Shown: positions 5,895 through 6,512 of the stretch, piece by piece
How the letters are laid out: the number at the start of each line of letters is the position of its first letter
Position numbering within the stretch: position 1 is the first letter of the stretch
NCBI GenBank assembly: GCA_031278575.1
Contig: JAITKD010000181.1
Span: 1 to 6,512 of the forward strand
Direction: 5' to 3'
Length of the DNA: 6,512 nucleotides
DNA from: Spirochaetaceae bacterium
GTDB taxonomy: Bacteria > Spirochaetota > Spirochaetia > Treponematales > Breznakiellaceae
The notes under the pieces: model-generated
The model's database searches: none
The model's input: only the letters and a program-made list of their open reading frames with translations
What the model was told of the DNA's origin: nothing
Made by a program: the position numbers and the translations under genes

Positions 5895-5931
5895 TCCGCT
5901 ACCCCCCAAAAACGGCGCTTGGCGGACCGTT

Positions 5932-5966
5932 GGGGTCAGACCCCGTGATCATACCGCATGAAACCG
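5932..5966. repeat. Palindromic repeat copy 1 (GGGGTCAGACCCC plus 22-nt tail)
   Basis: GGGGTCAGACCCC (5932-5944) is a palindrome with 6-bp arms and a single central base. It is followed by GTGATCATACCGCATGAAAC and CG to 5966. The 34 nt from 5933 to 5966 recur at 6106-6139 with two mismatches. The shape recalls REP sequences associated with RAYT/IS200-like transposases, but no such transposase is in the window. Confidence 0.75.
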
Positions 5967-6069
5967 TAAAGAACCGCATGAAATAGCAGTAAACCGCTGT
6001 ATATCGCATCGTTTGGTACAAAACAACATAAAACCGCATCAAAATTTGGCGACTGACGCCTTTTGGGCT

Positions 6070-6082
6070 GGGGTCTGACCCC
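6070..6082. repeat. Palindromic repeat copy 2 (GGGGTCTGACCCC)
   Basis: This has the same 6-bp palindromic arms as the copies at 5932 and 6106, with T rather than A at the centre, so it is the same core on the opposite strand. It lacks the GTGATCATACC tail on its right, and the reverse complement of that tail is absent on its left. It may be a solitary core or the end of an inverted unit. Confidence 0.65.
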
Positions 6083-6105
6083 AATGGGAGAAACGGCATA
6101 CCAGA

Positions 6106-6139
6106 GGGTCAGACCCCGTGATCATACCGTATCAAACCG
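6106..6139. repeat. Palindromic repeat copy 3 (34-bp direct repeat of copy 1)
   Basis: This stretch is identical to 5933-5966 at 32 of 34 positions. The first 24 nt, GGGTCAGACCCC followed by GTGATCATACCG, are exact. The two copies are 173 nt apart. One G of the palindrome's left arm is changed (A at 6105). The near identity shows recent duplication or selection. Confidence 0.75.
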
Positions 6140-6236
6140 CATTGTGTAGCACAAAACGGCAGGGCAATCTCCGTCGAGCCGTAAGTCCGCCGGGGGTTTC
6201 TGCACCGGCTAACGGTTCCCGCCGCGCTCACGGCGC

Positions 6237-6512
6237 TCATTGGCCCGCGAGGTTGTGGATGGCCTCCGCCGACAGCCCGGTGATTTCGCTGATGAACTCC
6301 ACCGATACGCCTTTTGCCAAGGCGTTTCTTGCGATTTCAGCCCGGCCCTTTGCCATGCCTTCTTCCAGGCCCTCCTCACGCTCAACCACCAGCGCCTCTT
6401 CCAGTTTCCATTCACCAAATAACATATTGATTACCTCCGATCCGTTCTTTTCAAAAAATCCTTTTAAGACATTGTTCGCTATACACCATTCTACCGCCTC
6501 GCTTATGGCCCC
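6237..6512 (-). CDS. Rpn-family recombination-promoting nuclease / putative transposase, C-terminal part (5' end outside window)
   Basis: The frame is open on the minus strand from the window edge (6512) to the TGA at 6239-6237, giving 91 residues. It begins GAISEAVEWCIANNVLKGFF, continues with GSEVINMLFGEWKLEEAL and VEREEGLEEGMAKGRAE, and ends VSVEFISEITGLSAEAIHNLAGQ. This is the typical C-terminal region of Rpn/PD-(D/E)XK 'transposase-like' nucleases. Their hallmarks are a segment around an EWxxEEAL motif, a charged helix of repeated EEG/GM-x-KG-type residues, and a terminal helix-turn-helix-like segment of the type ITGLSxExIxxL. Known relatives are DNA endonucleases (RpnA-E of E. coli) that promote RecA-independent recombination, with the catalytic PD-(D/E)XK core in the N-terminal half, here outside the window. 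An internal ATG at 6425 is not the likely start, since family-like sequence runs upstream of it. Whether the full gene is intact cannot be judged. The palindromic repeats lie just downstream. Confidence 0.75.
   Translation of the reverse strand, partial: GAISEAVEWCIANNVLKGFFEKNGSEVINMLFGEWKLEEALVVEREEGLEEGMAKGRAEIARNALAKGVSVEFISEITGLSAEAIHNLAGQ

Larger units (their letters stand above)
5953..6142 (+). repeat. Iterated ACCGCAT short repeats
   Basis: ACCGCATGAAA occurs at 5953-5963 and 5973-5983 (20-nt period). ACCGCAT recurs at 6033-6039 and 6136-6142, with the variants ACCGTAT at 6126-6132 and a degenerate ATCGCAT at 6003-6009. Beyond the first pair the spacing is irregular and the spacers are unlike CRISPR spacers. 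They may be degenerate iterons, a protein-binding cluster, or the worn body of a repeat element. Confidence 0.5.
5791..6236. other. Gene-free, repeat-rich intergenic region
   Basis: I see no gene in these 446 nt. Open frames crossing it are short, rich in Arg, Pro and Gly, and lack protein-like composition. The left part (5791-5930) is GC-rich with long runs of G or C and two inverted repeats. The right part (5932-6142) is an A/C-rich zone built from GGGGTC-n-GACCCC palindromes and short ACCGCAT-like units. Positions 6143-6236 hold only a weak GC-rich hairpin, CGCCG (6220-6224) with CGGCG (6231-6235), next to the stop of the Rpn-type gene. The region separates convergent genes, so it should contain the 3' ends of both the lon and the Rpn-type transcripts, yet no hairpin here is followed by a T-run. 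Confidence 0.7.

Noticed and set aside
5899..6099. 66-aa minus-strand frame across the palindromic repeats
   Set aside because: It is built from the GGGGTCnGACCCC repeats (its ends read GSDP-type peptides) and is not protein-like.
5953..6142. Possible CRISPR array from the ACCGCAT repeats
   Set aside because: The units are only 7-11 nt, spacing is irregular, variants are frequent, and no cas gene is present.
6209..6418. 69-aa minus-strand frame at the right end
   Set aside because: It is an Arg/Trp-rich alternative frame of the Rpn-family C-terminus, which reads as a continuous family-like protein to the window edge.

Overview
The window looks like a spirochaete chromosome, most likely a Treponema-type organism with a fairly GC-rich genome and perhaps from the termite-gut lineage. 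This placement is an inference. It rests on the character of the Lon, ArgA and RecO proteins, on an unnamed Lon-adjacent protein that I associate with treponemes, and on an Rpn-type gene of a kind abundant in these genomes. No 16S rRNA or other phylogenetic marker is present. Four intact genes sit in the centre, and both flanks are made of genetic debris and repeats.

Left flank (1-588): no intact gene. Positions 1 to about 250 hold the decayed end of a gene that may encode the tail of a secreted or polymorphic-toxin-like protein, broken by a frameshift and a stop. It runs directly into an inverted, frameshifted piece of the C-terminal part of an ABC-transporter solute-binding protein (minus strand, about 424 to 246). 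Three successive inverted repeats (483-583) then lead up to the end of recO.

Central block: argA and recO are on the minus strand with 2 nt between them, so they are probably co-transcribed and translationally coupled. ArgA makes N-acetylglutamate, the first step of arginine synthesis; RecO is a recombination mediator in DNA repair. A 234-nt divergent intergenic region separates argA from lon on the plus strand. It carries a good sigma-70-type promoter for lon and a leader of about 130 nt with three hairpins, the last resembling an intrinsic terminator only 24 nt before the lon ATG. Lon (820 aa) has every catalytic element intact. A conserved-looking 133-aa protein of unknown function starts 4 nt after the lon stop and is probably coupled to it.

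Right flank (5791-6512): 446 nt without a gene, holding GC-rich inverted repeats and then three copies of a GGGGTCnGACCCC palindrome, two of them within a 34-bp direct repeat, interspersed with ACCGCAT-type short repeats. Beyond it, on the minus strand, is the C-terminal part of an Rpn-family (PD-(D/E)XK, 'recombination-promoting nuclease/putative transposase') gene that runs off the window.

I see no complete new defence or mobile system here. The signals most worth following are the structured lon leader, the unnamed lon partner gene, the palindromic repeat cluster beside the Rpn gene, and the mosaic of gene debris at the left end.
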